This document shows, one piece after another, positions 1 through 11,239 of a DNA stretch of 64,000 nt (within the stretch, counting starts at the first letter, position 1; every line of letters begins with the position of its first letter). This stretch comes from Dermacentor variabilis (Eukaryota > Arthropoda > Arachnida > Ixodida > Ixodidae). The position numbers were made by a program, and so were the translations under genes. The notes under the pieces are model-generated. The model was not told the origin of the DNA. It did not search any database and saw only the letters and a program-made list of their open reading frames with translations. The DNA lies in contig NW_027460412.1 of the NCBI RefSeq assembly GCF_050947875.1, positions 124,001 to 188,000 of the forward strand. Direction: 5' to 3'.

Positions 1-1253
1 ATGCACATCTTGTGGTTTTGCAGAAAACAACGTCCTCGTCTACCAAAGATGCATGTGCATGCTTAACAAGTGGTTTTGCACAAATCAATGCGCGGGTGCT
101 AAAAAGAGCAGCATGGGCGTGCTTAGCACGTCGTTTGGTAGAAATCCAAGTGCGCGTTCTGCCAAAAGCACCATTTGCATGCATATCTTGTGGTTTTGCA
201 GAAAACAACGTCGGCGTCTACCAAAGATGCATGTGCACGCTTAACAAGTAGTTTGGCACAAATCCATACGCGGCTGCTAAAACGAGCAGCATGGGCGTGC
301 TTAGCACGTCATTTGCTAGAAATCCACGTGCGCGCTCTGCCAAAAGAACCATTTGCATGCATACCTTGTGGTTTTGCAGAAAACAACCTCCGCGTCTACC
401 AAAAGATGCATGTGCATGCTTAACAAGTTGTTTGGCACAAATCCATGCGCGGGTGCTAAAAAGAGCTGCATGCGCGTGCTTAGCACGTCGTTTGGTAGAA
501 ATCCACGTGCGCGCTCTCCCAAAAGCACCATTTGCATGCATACCTTGTGGTTTTGCAGAAAACAACGTCCGCGTCTACAAAAAGATGAATGTGCCTGCTT
601 AACAAGTGGTTTGTCTCAAATCCATGCGCGGGTGCTAAAAAGAGCAGCATGGACGTGCTTAGCACGTCGTTTGGTAGAAATGCACGTGCGCGTTCTGCCA
701 AAAGCACCATTTGCATGCATATCTTGTGGTTTTGCAGAAAACAACGTCCGCGTCTACCAAAGATGCATGTGCATGCTTAACAAGTGGTTTGGCACAAATC
801 CATGCGCGGGTGCTAAAAAGAGCAGCATGGGCGTGCTTAGCACGTCGTTTGGTAGAAATCCACGTGCGCGCTCTGCCAAAAGCACCATTTGCTTGCATAT
901 CTTGTGGTTTTGCAGAAAACTACGTGCGCGTCTACCAAAATATGCATGTGCATGCTTAACAAGTGGCTTGGCACAAATCCATGCGCGGGTGCTAAAAAGA
1001 GCAGCTTGGGTGTGCTTAGCACGTCGTTTGGTAGAAATCCACGTGCGCGTTCTCCCAAAAGCACCATTTGCATGCATACCTTGTGGTTTTGCAGATAACA
1101 ACGTCCGCGTCTGCCAAAGATGCATGTGCATGCTTAACAGGTTGTTTGGCACAAATCCATGCGCTGGTGCTAAAAAGAGCAGCATGGGCGTGCTTAGCAC
1201 GTCGTTTGGTAGACATCCACGTGCGCGCTCTGCCAAAAGCACCATTTGCATGC
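1..1253 (+). repeat. Higher-order repeat, 1,786-bp shift, copy 1 (cut by window start)
   Basis: The same series of monomer variants reappears 1,786 bp downstream (10 monomers). Diagnostic bases include ggttttgcacaaatcaatg near 73 and 1859, aagtagtttggc near 245 and 2031, and the tatgcatgtgc/ggcttgg pair near 940 and 2726. The match ends where copy 1 reads catatcgtg (about 1,254) and copy 2 reads cataccttg. Confidence 0.85.
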
Positions 1254-1786
1254 ATATCGTGTGGTTTTGCAGAAAACTGCGTCCGCGTCTACCAAAAGAT
1301 GCATGTGCATGCTTAAAACGCGTTTTGGCACAAATCCATGTACGGGTGCTAAAAAGAGCAGCATCGGCATGCTTTTCACGTCGTTTGGTAGAAATCCACG
1401 TGCGCGTTCTGCCAAAAGCACCATTTGCATGCATATCTTGTGGTTTTTCAGAAAACAGTGTCCGCGTCTACCAAAAGATGCATGCGCATGCTTAACAAGT
1501 GGTTTGGCACAAATGCATGCGCGGTTGCTAAAAAGAGCAGCATAGGCGTGTTTAACACGTCGTTTGGTAGAAATCCACGTGCGCGTTCTGCCAAAAGCAC
1601 CATTTGCATGCACATCTTGCGGTTTTGCAGAAAACAATGTCCGCGTCTACCAAAAGATGCATGTGCATGTGTAACAAGTTGTTTGGCACAAATCCATGCG
1701 CGGGTGCTAAAAAGAGCAGCATGGGCGTGCTTAGCACGTCGTTTCGTAGAAATCCGCGTGCGCGTTCTTCCAAAAGCACCATTTGC

Positions 1787-3040
1787 ATGCACATCTTGTG
1801 GTTTTGCAGAAAACAACGTCCTCGTCTACCAAAGATGCGTGTGCATGCTTAACAAGTGGTTTTGCACAAATCAATGCGCGGGTGCTAAAAAGAGCAGCAT
1901 GGGCGTGCTTAGCACGTCGTTTGGTAGAAATCCACGTGCGCGTTCTGCCAAAAGCACCATTTGCATGCATATCTTGTGGTTTTGCAGAAAACAACGTCGG
2001 CGTCTACCAAAGATGCATGTGCATGCTTAACAAGTAGTTTGGCACAAATCCATACGCGGCTGCTAAAACGAGCAGCATGGGCGTGCTTAGCACGTCATTT
2101 GCTAGAAATCCACGTGCGCGCTCTGCCAAAAGAACCATTTGCATGCATACCTTGTGGTTTTGCAGAAAACAACGTCCGCGTCTACCAAAAGATGCATGTG
2201 CATGCTTAACAAGTTGTTTGGCACAAATCCATGCGCGGGTGCTAAAAAGAGCAGCATGCGCGTGCTTAGCACGTCGTTTGGTAGAAATCCACGTGCGCGC
2301 TCTCCCAAAAGCACCATTTGCATGCATACCTTGTGGTTTTGCAGAAAACAACGTCCGCGTCTACAAAAAGATGCATGTGCATGCTTAACAAGTGGTTTGT
2401 CTCAAATCCATGCGCGGGTGCTAAAAAGAGCAGCATGGACGTGCTTAGCACGTCGTTTGGTAGAAATCCACGTGCGCGTTCTGCCAAAAGCACCATTTGC
2501 ATGCATATCTTGTGGTTTTGCAGAAAACAACGTCCGCGTCTACGAAAGATGCATGTGCATGCTTAACAAGTGGTTTGGCACAAATCCATGCGCGGGTGCT
2601 AAAAAGAGCAGCATGGGCGTGCTTAGCACGTCGTTTGGTAGAAATCCACGTGCGCGCTCTGCCAAAAGCACCATTTGCTTGCATATCTTGTGGTTTTGCA
2701 GAAAACTACGTGCGCGTCTACCAAAATATGCATGTGCATGCTTAACAAGTGGCTTGGCACAAATCCATGCGCGGGTGCTAAAAAGAGCAGCTTGGGTGTG
2801 CTTAGCACGTCGTTTGGTAGAAATCCACGTGCGCGTTCTCCCAAAAGCACCATTTGCATGCATACCTTGTGGTTTTGCAGATAACAACGTCCGCGTCTGC
2901 CAAAGATGCATGTGCATGCTTAACAGGTTGTTTGGCACAAATCCATGCGCTGGTGCTAAAAAGAGCAGCATGGGCGTGCTTAGCACGTCGTTTGGTAGAC
3001 ATCCACGTGCGCGCTCTGCCAAAAGCACCATTTGCATGCA
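1787..3040 (+). repeat. Higher-order repeat, 1,786-bp shift, copy 2
   Basis: This is the downstream partner of 1-1253, about seven monomers long and nearly identical by eye. Differences are single substitutions, for example tggcgt in place of the copy-1 spelling in a few units. After about 3,040 it runs into other variants with tgcagataac and gcattcttaac. Confidence 0.85.
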
Positions 3041-6000
3041 TACCTTGTGGTTTTGCAGATAACAACGTCCGCGTCTGCCAAAAGATGCATGTGCATTCTT
3101 AACAAGTGGTTTGGCACAAATCCATGCGCGGGTGCTAAAAAGAGCAGCATGGGCATGCTTAGCACGTCGTTTGGTAGAAATCCACGTGCGCGTTCTCCCA
3201 AAAGCACCATTTGCATGCATACCTTGTGGTTTTGCAGATAACAACGTCCGCGTCTGCCAAAGATGCATGTGCATGCTTAACAAGTGGTTTGGCACAAATC
3301 CATGCGCGGGTGCTAAAAAGAGCAGCATGGGCGTGCTTAGCACGTCGTTTGGTAGAAATCCACGTGCGCGTTCTGCCAAAAGCACCATTTGCATGCACAT
3401 CTTTAGGTTTTGCAGAAAACAACGTCCGCATCTTCCAAAAGATGCTTGTGCAAACTTAGCAAGTGGTTTGGCACAAATTCATGCGCGGGTGCTAAAAAGA
3501 GCCGATGGACGACCTTATCACGTCGTTTGGTAGAAATCCACGTGCGCGTTCTGCCAAAAGCACCATTTGCATGCATATCTTCTGGTTTTGCAGAAAGCAA
3601 CGTCCGCGTCTACCAAAGATGCATGTGCATGCTTAACAAGTGGTTTGGCACAAATCAATGCGGGGTGCTAAAAAGAGATGCATGGGCGTGCGTAGCACGC
3701 AGTTTGGTAGAAATCCACGTGCACGTTCTGCCAAAAGCACCATTAGAATGCACATCTTTAGGTTTTGCAGAAAACAACGAACGCTTCTACGAAAACATGC
3801 ATGTGCACGCTTAACAAGTGGTTTGGCACAAATCCATGCGCGGGTGCTAAAAAGAGCAGATGGACGAGATTAGCACGTCGTTTGGTAGAAATCCACGTGC
3901 GCGTTCTGCCAAAAGCACCATTTGCATGCATATCTTGTGGTTTTGTAGAAAACAGTGTCCGCGTCTACTAAAAGATGCATGTGCATGCTTAACAAGTGGT
4001 TCGGCACAAATCCATGCGCGGTTGCTAAAAAGAGCATCATAGGCGTGTTTTGCACGTCGTTTGGTAGAAATCCACGTGCGCGTTCTGCCAAAAGCACCTT
4101 TGCATGCATATCTTGTGGTTTTGCAGAAAACAACGTCCGCGTCTACCAAATGATGCTTGTGCATGCTTAACAAGTGGTTTGGCACAAATCCATGCGCGGG
4201 TGCTAAAAGGAGCAGCATGGGCGTACCTAGCACTTCGTTTGGTAGAAATCCACGTGCGCGTTCTACCAAAAGCACCATTTTCATGCATATCTTGTGGTTT
4301 TGTAGAAAGCGACGTCCGCGTCTACCAAAGATGCATGTGCATGCTTAACAAGTGGTTTAGCACAAATCAATGCGCGGGTGCTAAAAAGAGCAGCATGGGC
4401 GTGTTTAGCACGTCGTTTGGTAGAAATCCACGTGCGCGTTCTGCCAAAAGCACCTTTGCATGCATATCTTGTGGTTTTGCAGAAAACAACGTCCGCGTCT
4501 ACCAAAAGATGCATGTGCATGCTTAACAAGTGGTTTGGCACAAATTCATGCGCGGGTGCTAAAATGAGCAGCATGGGCGTACCTAGCACGTCGTTTGGTA
4601 GAAATCCACGTGCGCGTTCTTCCAAAAGCACCATTTGCATGCATATATTGTGGTTTTGTAGAAAGCGACGTCCGCGTCTACCAAAGATGCATGTGCATGC
4701 TTAACAAGTGGTTTAGCACAAATCAATGCGCGGGTGCTAAAAAGAGCAGCATCGGCGTGCTTAGCACGTCGTTTGGTAGAAATCCACGTGCGCGTTCTGC
4801 CAAAAGCACCATTTGTATGCACATCTTTAGGTTTTGCAGAAAACAACGTCCGCGTCAACCAAATCATGCTTGTGCATACTTAGCCAGTGGTTTGGCACAA
4901 ATCCATGCGCGGGTGCTAAAAAGAGCAGATGGACGAGCTTAGCACGTCGTTTGGTAGAAATCCACGTGCGCGTTCTCCCAAAAGCACCATTTGCATGCAT
5001 ATCTTGTTGTTTTGCAGAAAGCAACGTCCGCGTCTACCAAAGATGCATGTGCATGCTTAACAAATGGTTTGGCACAAATCAATGCGCGGGTGCTAAAAAG
5101 AGCTGCATGGGCGTGTTTAGCACGCCGTTTGGTAGAAATCTACGTGCACGTTCTGCCAAAAGCACCATTTGCATGCACATCTTTAGGTTTTGAAGAAAAC
5201 AACGTCCGCGTCTACCAAAAGATGCATGTGCATGCTTAACAAGTGGTTTGGCACAAATCCATGCGCGGGTGCTAAAAAGAGCAACATGGGCGTGCTTAGC
5301 ACGTCGTTTGGTAGAAATCCACGTGCGCGTTCTTCCAAAAGCACCATTTGCATGCATATCTTGTGGTTTTGCAGAAAACAACGTCGGCGTCTACCAAAGA
5401 TGCATGTGCATGCTTAACAAGTAGTTTGGCACAAATCCATACGCGGCTGCTAAAACGAGCAGCCTGGGCGTGCTTAGCACGTCATTTGCTAGAAATCCAC
5501 GTGCGCGCTCCGCCAAAAGCACCATTTCCATGCATACCTTGTGGTTTTGCAGAAAACAACGTGCGCGTCTACCAAAATATGCATGTGCATGCTTAACAAG
5601 TGGCTTGGCACAAATCCATGCGTGGTGCTAAAAAGAGCAGCTTGGGTGTGCTTAGCACGTCGTTTGGTAGAAATCCACGTGCGCGTTCTCCCAAAAGCAC
5701 CATTTGCATGCATACCTTGTGGTTTTCAGATAACAACGTCCGCGTCTGCCAAAAGATGCATGTGCATGCTTAACAAGTGGTTTGGCACAAATCCATGCGC
5801 GGGTGCTAAAAAGAGCAGCATGGGCGTGCTTAGCACGTCGTTTGGTAGAAATGCACGTGCGCGTTCTGCCAAAAGCACCATTTGCATGCACATCTTGTGG
5901 TTTTGCACAAAACAACGTCCTCGTCTACCAAAGATGCATGTGCATGCTTAACAAGTGGTTTGGCACAAATCAATGCGCGGGTGCTAAAATAGCAGCATGG

Positions 6001-7731
6001 GCGTGCTTAGCACGTCGTTTGGTAGAAATCCACGTCCGCCTTCTGCCAGAAGCACCATTTGCATGCGTATTTTGTGGTTTTGCAGAAAGCAACGTCGGCG
6101 TCTACCAAAGATGCATGTGCATGCTTAACAAGTAGTTTGGCACAAATCCATACGCGGGTGCTAAAGAGAGCAGCATGGGCGTGCTTAGCACGTCATTTGC
6201 TAGAAATCCACGTGCGCGCTCTGCCAAAAGCACCATTTGCATGCATACCTTGTGGTTTTGCAGAAAACAACGTCCGCGTCTACCAAAGATGCATGTGCAT
6301 GCTTAACAAGTAGTTTGGCACAAATCCATACGCGGGTGCTAAAGAGAGCAGCATGCGCGTGCTTAGCACGTCGTTTGGTAGAAATCCACGTGCGCGCTCT
6401 CCCAAAAGCACCATTTGCATGCATACCTTGCGGTTTTGCAGAAAACAACGTGCGCGTCTACAAAAAGATGCATGTGCATGCTTAACAAGTGGTTTGTCTC
6501 AAATCCATGCGCGGGGGCTAAAAAGAGCAGCATGGGCGTGCTTAGCACGTCGTTTGGTAGAAATCCACGTGCGCGTTCTGCCAAAAGCACCATTTGCATG
6601 CATATCTTCTGGTTTTGCAGAAAACGACGTCCGCGTCTACCAAAGATGCATGTGCATGCTTAACAAGTGGTTTGGCACAAATCCATGCGCGGGTGCTAAA
6701 AAGAGCAGCATGGGCGTGCTTAGCACGTCGTTTGGTAGAAATCCACGTGCGCGCTCTGCCAAAAGCACCATTTGTATGCATATCTTGTTGTTTTGCAGAA
6801 AACAACGTGCGCGTCTACCAAAATTTGCATGTGCATGCTTAACAAGTGGCTTGGCACAAATCCATGCGCGGGTGCTAAAAAGAGCAGCTTGGGTGTGCTT
6901 AGCACGTCGTTTGGTAAAAATCCACGTGTGCGTTTTGCCAAAAGCACTATTTGCATGCATTCCTGGTGGTTTTGCAGAAAACAATGTCCGCGTCTACCAA
7001 AAGATGCATGTGCATGCTTAACAGGTTGTTTGGCACAAATCCATGCGCTGGTGCTAAAAATAGCAGCATGGGCGTGCTTAGCACGTCGTTTGGTAGAAAT
7101 CCACGTGCGCGCTCTGCCAAAAGCACCATTTGCATGCATACCTTGTGGTTTTGCAGATAACAACGTCCGCGTCTGCCAAAAGATGCATGTGCATTCTTAA
7201 CAAGTGGTTTGGCACAAATCCATGCGCGGGTGCTAAAAAGAGCAGCATGGGCATGCTTAGCACGTCGTTTGGTAGAAATCCACGTGCGCGTTCTCCCAAA
7301 AGCACCATTTGCATGCATACCTTGTGGTTTTGCAGATAACAACGTCCGCGTCTACCAAAAGATGCATGTGCATGCTTAACAAGTGGTTTGGCACAAATCC
7401 ATGCGCGGGTGCTAAAAAGAGCAGCATGGGCGTGCTTAGCACGTCGTTTGGTAGAAATGCACGTGCGCGTTCTGCCAAAAGCACCATTTGCATGCACATC
7501 TTGTGCTTTTGCAGAAAACAACGTCCTCGTCTACCAAAGATGCATGTGCATGCTTAACAAGTGGTTTGGCACAAATCAATGCGCGGGTGCTAAAAAGAGC
7601 AGCATGGGCGTGCTTAGCACGTCGTTTAGTAGAAATCCACGTGCGCCTTCTGCCAAAAGCACCATTTGCATGCATATTTTGTGGTTTTGCAGAAAGCAAC
7701 GTCGGCGTCTACCAAAGATGCATGTGCATGC

Positions 7732-7738
7732 TTAAAAA
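7732..7738. repeat. Left 7-bp direct repeat flanking the insertion (ttaaaaa)
   Basis: The sequence ttaaaaa lies at the satellite/insertion border and is repeated at 8624-8630. It is a candidate target-site duplication. Both copies begin with TTAA, so a 4-bp TTAA duplication plus adjoining A residues is an alternative reading. Confidence 0.6.
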
Positions 7739-7772
7739 TTGGAGGACGCTTAAGCTTCGCCTTCAAGAGTTG

Positions 7773-7786
7773 AACGCGACAGCGTT
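7773..7786. repeat. Subterminal inverted repeat, left arm
   Basis: The sequence aacgcgacagcgtt matches the reverse complement of aacgctatcgcgtt at 8612-8625 in 13 of 14 positions. It could be the terminal signature of a MITE-like element. Alternatively it could be the tail of a second SINE copy in opposite orientation. Confidence 0.55.
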
Positions 7787-8015
7787 GCCGTCGACCCGCC
7801 AAGGGGTTTAAGACAATGCGCTCAGACAGTGATGACTTAGGAGGCGCCCCGCATCGGACTCTGCGCCCACCTATCACGCGGTGAGCGTCGAGCAACGCAG
7901 CGTTCGGCGCGGCAACGAAACGCGCGCCTGAACAAACGGAACGAAGCAAAGAACTCGGTGTCTCGGAGGGCGAAACGATCTACGCCAGCCAAACGTCGTG
8001 ATCGGCACGGGCAGA

Positions 8016-8030
8016 GAGATAGATAGATAG
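8016..8030 (+). repeat. Short GATA-type microsatellite
   Basis: The run gagatagatagatag is about three and a half copies of a GATA tetranucleotide inside the insertion. It is probably incidental. Confidence 0.7.
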
Positions 8031-8417
8031 CAATCTAAAGAAAGGAACGGCGCTTGATTCTGCAACCCGTGTGGGAGCACGGCGAAGCGTCGTCAGGGGA
8101 GAGGGAGTCGGGGACGCGAGGCGCCTGGCACCGGTCCGCGCACAGCCCCAATGCGCGCGCGGCGCGCCACCTGTCGGGGCAGCGCCGTACATTGAGAGGA
8201 GGGGGTCTATTGCTTGCCGCAAGATGGCTCTGCGTGTGTGGTAAGCGCAGAAGAAATGTAGCGGAAACGTACTTCGCTATTCGTGTAAATGCGACTTCTG
8301 TAATTACATGCTCATAATTACCGATAAACACCGCAGTATAACTTTCTACGGCTCGTTTCAAAGGCAACACCGCATTCACTAGACGCGCTTTTGTACCGCT
8401 TTCAAGCATCGAACTCG

Positions 8418-8428
8418 TGGCTGAGTGG
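8418..8428 (+). promoter_or_regulatory. Pol III internal promoter A box
   Basis: The sequence TGGCTGAGTGG fits the A-box consensus TGGCNNAGTGG at every fixed position. It sits at the 5' end of the tRNA-like head. Confidence 0.85.
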
Positions 8429-8459
8429 TAGCGTCTCCGTCTCACACTCCGGAGACCCT

Positions 8460-8470
8460 GGTTCGATTCC
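8460..8470 (+). promoter_or_regulatory. Pol III internal promoter B box
   Basis: The sequence GGTTCGATTCC fits the B-box consensus GGTTCGANNCC at every fixed position. Its spacing of 31 nt from the A box is within the normal tRNA range. Preservation of both boxes suggests the insertion is young or still transcribable. Confidence 0.88.
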
Positions 8471-8494
8471 CACCCAGCCCATCTTGGAAGTTGC

Positions 8495-8499
8495 TTTTT
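8495..8499 (+). terminator. Possible Pol III terminator (T5)
   Basis: Five T residues on the + strand lie 25 nt after the B box. Pol III normally stops at runs of four or more T. A transcript from this promoter could therefore end here, before the SINE tail, unless readthrough occurs. Confidence 0.5.
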
Positions 8500-8544
8500 A
8501 TTTATGAAGTGCCTGCCATGATTTATCGCTCACGGCCAACGCCG

Positions 8545-8586
8545 CGGACGCCGACGCCGACACCCGACACCGACGCCGACGACACC
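8545..8586 (+). repeat. Imperfect ccgacg/ccgaca tract
   Basis: Imperfect tandem six-base and three-base units (gacgcc, gacacc) fill about 42 bp in the SINE body. The tract is probably length-variable between copies. Confidence 0.65.
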
Positions 8587-8611
8587 GGCTTTTCTGCGAC
8601 ACGAGCTCCTT

Positions 8612-8625
8612 AACGCTATCGCGTT
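8612..8625. repeat. Subterminal inverted repeat, right arm / SINE 3' end
   Basis: The sequence aacgctatcgcgtt is the partner of 7773-7786 and is itself close to palindromic. It is followed by the A run that joins the satellite. Confidence 0.6.
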
Positions 8626-8630
8626 AAAAA
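8624..8630. repeat. Right 7-bp direct repeat flanking the insertion (ttaaaaa)
   Basis: This is the second copy of ttaaaaa. The satellite resumes with gtagtttggcac in phase with the left block. The likely unfilled monomer read gcttaa-aagtagtttgg, as in the paralog at 10,765-10,775. Confidence 0.6.
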
Positions 8631-8739
8631 GTAGTTTGGCACAAATCCATACGCGGGTGCTAAAAAGAGCAGCATGGGCGTGCCTAGCACGTCATTTGTT
8701 AGAAATCCACGTGCGCGCTCTGCCAAAAGCCCCATTTGC

Positions 8740-9800
8740 ATGCATATCTTGTGGTTTTGCAGAAAACAACGTGCGCGTCTACCAAAATATGCATGTGCAT
8801 GCTTAACAAGTGGCTTGGCACAAATCCATGCGCGGGTGCTAAAAAGAGCAGCTTGGGTGTGCTTAGCATGTCGTTTGGTAAAAATCCACGTGTGCGTTTT
8901 GCCAAAAGCACTATTTGCATGCATTCCTGGTGGTTTTGCAGAAAACAATGTCCGCGTCTACCAAAAGATGCATGTGCATGCTTAACAAGTGGTTTGGCAC
9001 AAATTCATGCGCGGGTGCTAAAAGGGCAGCATGGGCATGCTTAGCACGTCGTTTGGTAGAAATCCACGCGCGCGTTCTCCCAAAAGCACCATTTGCATGC
9101 ATATCTTGTGGTTTTGCAGATAACAACGTCCGCGTCTACCAAAGATGCATGTGCATGCTTAACAAGTGGTTTGGCACAAATCAATGCGCGGGTGTTAAAA
9201 AGAGCTGCATGGGCGTGCTTAGCACGCCGTTTGGTAGAAATCCACGTGCACGTTCTGCCAAAAGCACCATTTGCACGCACACCTTTAGGTTTTGCAGAAA
9301 ACAACGTCCGCGTCTACCAAAAGATGCATGTGCATGGTTAACAAGTTGTATGGCACAAATCCATGCGCGGGTGCTAAAAATAGCAGATTGACGAGATTAG
9401 CACGTCGTTTGGTAGAAATCCACGTGCGCGTTCTTCCAAAAGCACCATTTGCATGCATATCTTGTGGTTTTGCAGAAAACAACGTCCGCGTCTACCAAAA
9501 GATGCATGTGCCTGCTTAACAAGTGGTTTGGCACAAATCCATGCGCGGGTGCTCAAAAGAGCAGCATGGGCGTGCTTAGCACGTCGTTTGGTAGAAATGC
9601 ACGTGCGCGTTCTGCCAAAAGCACCACTTGCATGCACATCTTGTGGTTTCGCAGAAAACAACGTCCTCGTCTACCAAAGATGCATGTGCATGCTTAACAA
9701 GTGGTTTGGCACAAATCAATGCGCGGGAGCTAAAAAGAGCAGCATGGGCGTGCTTAGCACGTCGTTTGGTAGAAATCCACGTGCGCGCTCTGCCAAAAGC
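8740..9800 (+). repeat. Higher-order repeat, ~2,500-bp shift, copy 1
   Basis: A series of six monomers with marked variants (ggcttggcac, gcttgggtgtgc, gtaaaaatccacgtgtgcg, cattcctggtgg, gtgttaaaaag, cacgcacaccttt, atggttaac, tagcagattgacg) recurs about 2,500 bp later and again 2,677 bp after that. This copy has one deletion near 9,022 (gctaaaagggcag), so the shift is 2,499 before it and 2,500 after. Confidence 0.85.
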
Positions 9801-11239
9801 ACCATTTGCATGCCTACCTTGCGGTTTTGCAGAAAACAACGTGCGCGTCTACAAAAAGATGCATGTGCATGCTTAACAAGTGGTTTGTCTCAAATTCATG
9901 CGCGGGTGCTAAAAAGAGCAGCATGGGCGTGCTTAGCACGTCGTTTGGTAGAAATCCACGTGCGCGTTCTGCCAAAAGCACCATTTGCATGCATATCTTC
10001 TGGTTTTGCAGAAAACGACGTCCGCGTCTACCAAAGATGCATGTGCATGCTTAACAAGTGGTTTGGCACAAATCCATGCGCGGGTGCTAAAAAGAGCAGC
10101 ATGGGCGTGCTTAGCACGTCGTTTGGTAGAAATCTACGTGCGCGCTCTGCCAAAAGCACCATTTGCATGCATACCTTGTGGTTTTGCAGATAACAACGTC
10201 CGCGTCTGCCAAAAGATGCATGTGCATTCTTAACAAGTGGTTTGCCACAAATCCATGCCCGGGTGCTAAAAAGAGCAGCATGGGCATGCTTAGCACGTCG
10301 TTTGGTAGAAATCCACGTGCGCGTTCTCCCAAAAGCATCATTTGCATGCATACCTTGTGGTTTTGCAGATAACAACGTCCGCGTCTGCCAAAAGATGCAT
10401 GTGCATGCTTAACAAGTGGTTTGGCACAAATCCATGCGCGGGTGCTAAAAAGAGCAGCATGGGCGTGCTTAGCACGTCGTTTGGTAGAAATGCACGTGCG
10501 CGTTCTGCCAAAAGCACCATTTGCATGCACATCTTGTGGTTTTGCAGAAAACAACGTCCTCGTCTACCAAAGATGCATGTGCATGCTTAACAAGTGGTTT
10601 GGCACAAATCAATGCGCGGGTGCTAAAAATAGCAGCATGGGCGTGCTTAGCACGTCGTTTGGTAGAAATCCACGTGCGCCTTCTGCCAGAAGCACCATTT
10701 GCATGCGTATTTTGTGGTTTTGCAGAAAGCAACGTCGGCGTCTACCAAAGATGCATGTGCATGCTTAACAAGTAGTTTGGCACAAATCCATACGCGGGTG
10801 CTAAAGAGAGCAGCATGGGCGTGCTTAGCACGTCATTTGCTAGAAATCCACGTGCGCGCTCTGCCAAAAGCACCATTTGCATGCATACCTTGTGGTTTTG
10901 CAGAAAACAACGTCCGCGTCTATCAAAAGATGCATGTGCATGCTTAACAAGTTGTTTGGCACAAATCCATGCGCGGGTGCTAAAAAGAGCAGCATGCGCG
11001 TGCTTAGCACGTCGTTTGGTAGAAATCCACGTGCGCGCTCACCCAAAAGCATTATTTGCATGCATACCTTGTGGTTTTGCAGAAAACAACGTCCGCGTCT
11101 ACCAAAAGATGCATGTGCATGCTTAACGAGTGGTTTGCCTCAAATCCATGCGCGGGTTCTAAAAAAAGCAGCATGGGCGTGCTTAGCACGTCGTTTGGTA
11201 GAAATTCACGTGCGCGCTCTGCCAAAAGCACCATTTGCA

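Larger units (their letters stand above)
1..7731 (+). repeat. Satellite array, left block (~43 monomers of 178/179 bp)
   Basis: This is a head-to-tail array with a 178 or 179 bp period. The anchor word tggttttg recurs at 13, 191, 369, 548, 727, 905, 1084, 1262 and 1441, giving intervals of 178, 178, 179, 179, 178, 179, 178 and 179. Most of the one-base alternation comes from ccaaag versus ccaaaag in subunit A. All monomers have the same orientation. There is no gene: open frames of up to about 380 codons (353-1495) exist only because the monomer has few stops and pairs of 178+179 bp restore the frame. The left edge is cut by the window. The right edge is the insertion junction inside a monomer. 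The satellite family is not one I can name. Confidence 0.97.
7739..8630. mobile_element. Composite non-satellite insertion (892 bp) with tRNA-derived 3' module
   Basis: This is the only non-satellite sequence in the window. Its boundaries are exact: gtgg anchors at 7681 and 8751 are 1,070 bp apart, and subtracting 892 leaves 178, one monomer. The flanks share ttaaaaa. The body is GC-rich around 8,090-8,200, has a short GATA-type run (8016-8030), a tRNA-like Pol III promoter (8418-8470), a hexamer-like ccgacg tract (8545-8586) and a subterminal inverted repeat (7773-7786 with 8612-8625). No transposase or reverse transcriptase frame was found; the frames present are short and unconvincing. The 3' 220 bp resembles the tick Ruka SINE as I remember it. 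The 5' 670 bp may be another tick element, so the whole may be a nested or composite non-autonomous insertion. Orientation is uncertain except for the SINE part. Confidence 0.75.
8410..8630 (+). mobile_element. tRNA-derived SINE-like module (Ruka-like)
   Basis: The head (about 8417-8480) is tRNA-like: a perfect A box, a perfect B box 31 nt further on, a 5-bp end pairing (ggctg 8419-8423 with cagcc 8475-8479) and a 7-bp stem gtctccg/cggagac (8433-8439 with 8450-8456). The loop of 10 nt and the poorly paired T arm argue against a working tRNA. The body contains a T5 run, a ccgacg-type tract and the ending AACGCTATCGCGTT plus a short A run. This order is what I remember of Ruka, a tRNA-related SINE described from hard ticks; the family match is memory-based. 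Such SINEs depend on a LINE partner, which is not in this window. Confidence 0.7.

Noticed and set aside
353..1495. 380-codon open frame (and frames of 374 codons at 33,932-35,056 and 37,858-38,982) as protein genes
   Set aside because: Frame lengths step by whole monomers, equal-length frames exist on both strands in every monomer, and the same stops end them. There is no start context, splice structure or known domain. They follow from a stop-poor satellite.
7626..7735. A partial gene running from satellite into the insertion
   Set aside because: The junction is a clean monomer break with a direct repeat. Frames crossing it are accidental.
8417..8480. Functional tRNA gene
   Set aside because: The A and B boxes are perfect, but the T arm pairs poorly, the anticodon-like loop is 10 nt and the acceptor pairing is only 5 bp. 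It fits a tRNA-derived SINE head.
7739..8630. Protein-coding frames inside the insertion (for example 8035-8445 minus strand, 8054-8317 plus strand)
   Set aside because: They are short and overlap on both strands in GC-rich sequence with low stop density. No transposase, reverse transcriptase or other motif is visible.
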